Below, one piece after another: positions 6,167 through 6,767 of a stretch of DNA of 6,767 bases (its first letter is position 1; each line of letters starts with the position of its first letter). The stretch spans positions 1 to 6,767 of the forward strand of contig JAGWIH010000124.1 in the NCBI GenBank assembly GCA_028866355.1, read 5' to 3'. This DNA is from Alphaproteobacteria bacterium (lineage in GTDB: Bacteria; Pseudomonadota; Alphaproteobacteria; ATCC43930; CGMCC-115725). The notes under the pieces were generated by a model. It did no database searches. It saw only the letters and a list, made by a program, of their open reading frames with translations, and was not told the DNA's origin. The position numbers and the translations under genes are program-made.

Positions 6167-6684
6167 ACCCGCTGCCGCTCATCGTCGGCCTGGTCGCGGC
6201 GGCACGGCTGGGCGAGCTTGCCTACTCGGGACGCAATGCGCGCGCGCTCAAGGAACACGGCGCGGTCGAACTCGGCGCCGGCCATTACCCCTTGATCGTC
6301 GCGCTGCACGCCGCGTGGCTGCTCGCGCTTCTTGCGTTCGTACCCTGGAACACCGTGGTGAACTGGATTTGGCTCGGCCTGTTTCTCGCGTTGCAGATTT
6401 TGCGGGTTTGGACTGTCGCCAGTCTCGGCCGCTTTTGGACGGCGCGAGTCTACACCGTACCCGCCGTGCCGCTGGTGCGGCGTGGCCCCTACCGCTTTGT
6501 CACCCACCCCAATTACCTGATCGTCGCCGGCGAGATCGCCGTGTTGCCGCTCGTCTTCGGCGCCTGGCAAATCGCGTGGGTTTTTTCGATCCTCAACGCC
6601 GCGCTACTGGCTTGGCGTATCCACATTGAGGAGCGCGGTCTCGCGCCGCGGCGCTCCTTACCGCAATCGCAACGATCGGCTTAG
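6163..6684 (+). CDS. ICMT-like integral membrane methyltransferase, polyketide-tailoring candidate
   Basis: This 173-residue protein belongs to the isoprenylcysteine carboxyl methyltransferase-like family (PF04140), membrane enzymes that use S-adenosylmethionine. Hydrophobic segments lie at about 3-20, 43-60, 65-82 and 119-151. The C-terminal cofactor-binding signature is present as RRGPYRFVTHPNY (106-118) followed by WRIHIEERGL (151-160), with Glu156 and Glu157. The segment RLGELAYSGRNAR (15-27) and GAVELGAGHYP (33-43) are typical of the bacterial subfamily. The GTG at 6163 overlaps the polyketide synthase stop by four bases, so translation is coupled. Bacteria have no obvious prenylated-protein substrate. 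In the Streptomyces SrsA-SrsB and Bacillus BpsA-BpsB pairs the equivalent protein methylates the hydroxyl of the polyketide ring, and I infer the same role here. A longer upstream extension of this reading frame lies inside the polyketide synthase gene and is arginine-rich shadow sequence. Confidence 0.88.
   Translation: MNPLPLIVGLVAAARLGELAYSGRNARALKEHGAVELGAGHYPLIVALHAAWLLALLAFVPWNTVVNWIWLGLFLALQILRVWTVASLGRFWTARVYTVPAVPLVRRGPYRFVTHPNYLIVAGEIAVLPLVFGAWQIAWVFSILNAALLAWRIHIEERGLAPRRSLPQSQRSA
6627..6660 (+). repeat. Long hairpin near the 3' end of the methyltransferase gene
   Basis: TGAGGAGCGC (6627-6636) pairs with GCGCTCCTTA (6651-6660) around a 14-base loop; nine of the ten pairs are Watson-Crick and one would be G-U. 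The stem lies within codons 155-166, and the stop codon follows at 6682. There is no T tract behind it, so it is not a standard intrinsic terminator. It could protect the 3' end of the operon mRNA from exonucleases. Confidence 0.4.
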
Positions 6685-6767
6685 GTAATAAAAGTTGCCG
6701 GTCTAAGGGTTCGCTCGATTGCCGCGGGCGCAAGACCACCCTACTTTCGCCGCGCTCATGCCATTGG
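6685..6767. other. Right-edge sequence with no supported gene
   Basis: These 83 bases follow the methyltransferase stop. An A-rich stretch (GTAATAAAAG, 6685-6694) comes first, then unremarkable GC-rich sequence. I find no convincing terminator, RNA gene or ribosome binding site. An ATG at 6758-6760 is too close to the edge to judge. A minus-strand frame ending in TAG at 6706-6704 could be the tail of a gene beyond the edge, but it has no recognisable sequence. Confidence 0.4.

Noticed and set aside
6685..6767. Possible intrinsic terminator or new gene start at the right edge
   Set aside because: Only a 4-base arm pair (GGCG/CGCC) with a long loop and no T tract was found, and the ATG at 6758 lacks a ribosome binding site and enough downstream sequence.

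Overview
The window looks like chromosomal DNA from a GC-rich alphaproteobacterium, plausibly of the Rhizobiales. The main clue is gene order: recG divergent from an sdhE-mfd pair, and a DUF502 membrane-protein gene converging on recG. Both arrangements are familiar in that class. The finer taxonomic placement is inference. I see no transposase, integrase, tRNA, rRNA, CRISPR array or other sign of recent mobility. Six genes are complete and one (mfd) runs off the left edge.

Left block (1-1051, minus strand): the N-terminal 262 codons of mfd, the transcription-repair coupling factor. It is preceded by sdhE, the small flavinylation factor for succinate dehydrogenase. The two overlap by four bases (ATGA), so they are almost certainly co-translated.

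Centre block (1135-4256, plus strand): a metal-dependent amidohydrolase/decarboxylase with all expected metal ligands, followed 21 bases later by recG (GTG start). The amidohydrolase gene occupies the space between recG and sdhE. A promoter-like pair (ATGACA, 17 bases, TAGAAA) lies upstream of it. A 10-bp-arm imperfect palindrome fills that promoter's spacer, as a repressor operator would.

Right block (4267-6684): a DUF502 two-helix membrane protein on the minus strand ends 10 bases from the recG stop. It is divergent from a two-gene plus-strand operon: a type III polyketide synthase (Cys-His-Asn triad intact) and an isoprenylcysteine carboxyl methyltransferase (ICMT)-like membrane methyltransferase, overlapping by four bases (GTGA). 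This pair matches the SrsA-SrsB (Streptomyces) and BpsA-BpsB (Bacillus) pathways, so the likely product is a methylated alkylresorcinol or alkylpyrone lipid. The last 83 bases hold no gene I can support.

The most interesting features are the polyketide lipid operon, and the possibility that the nearby gamma-resorcylate-decarboxylase-like enzyme acts on related resorcylic chemistry. That link is speculative. The two candidate operators upstream of the amidohydrolase and polyketide synthase genes also deserve a look.
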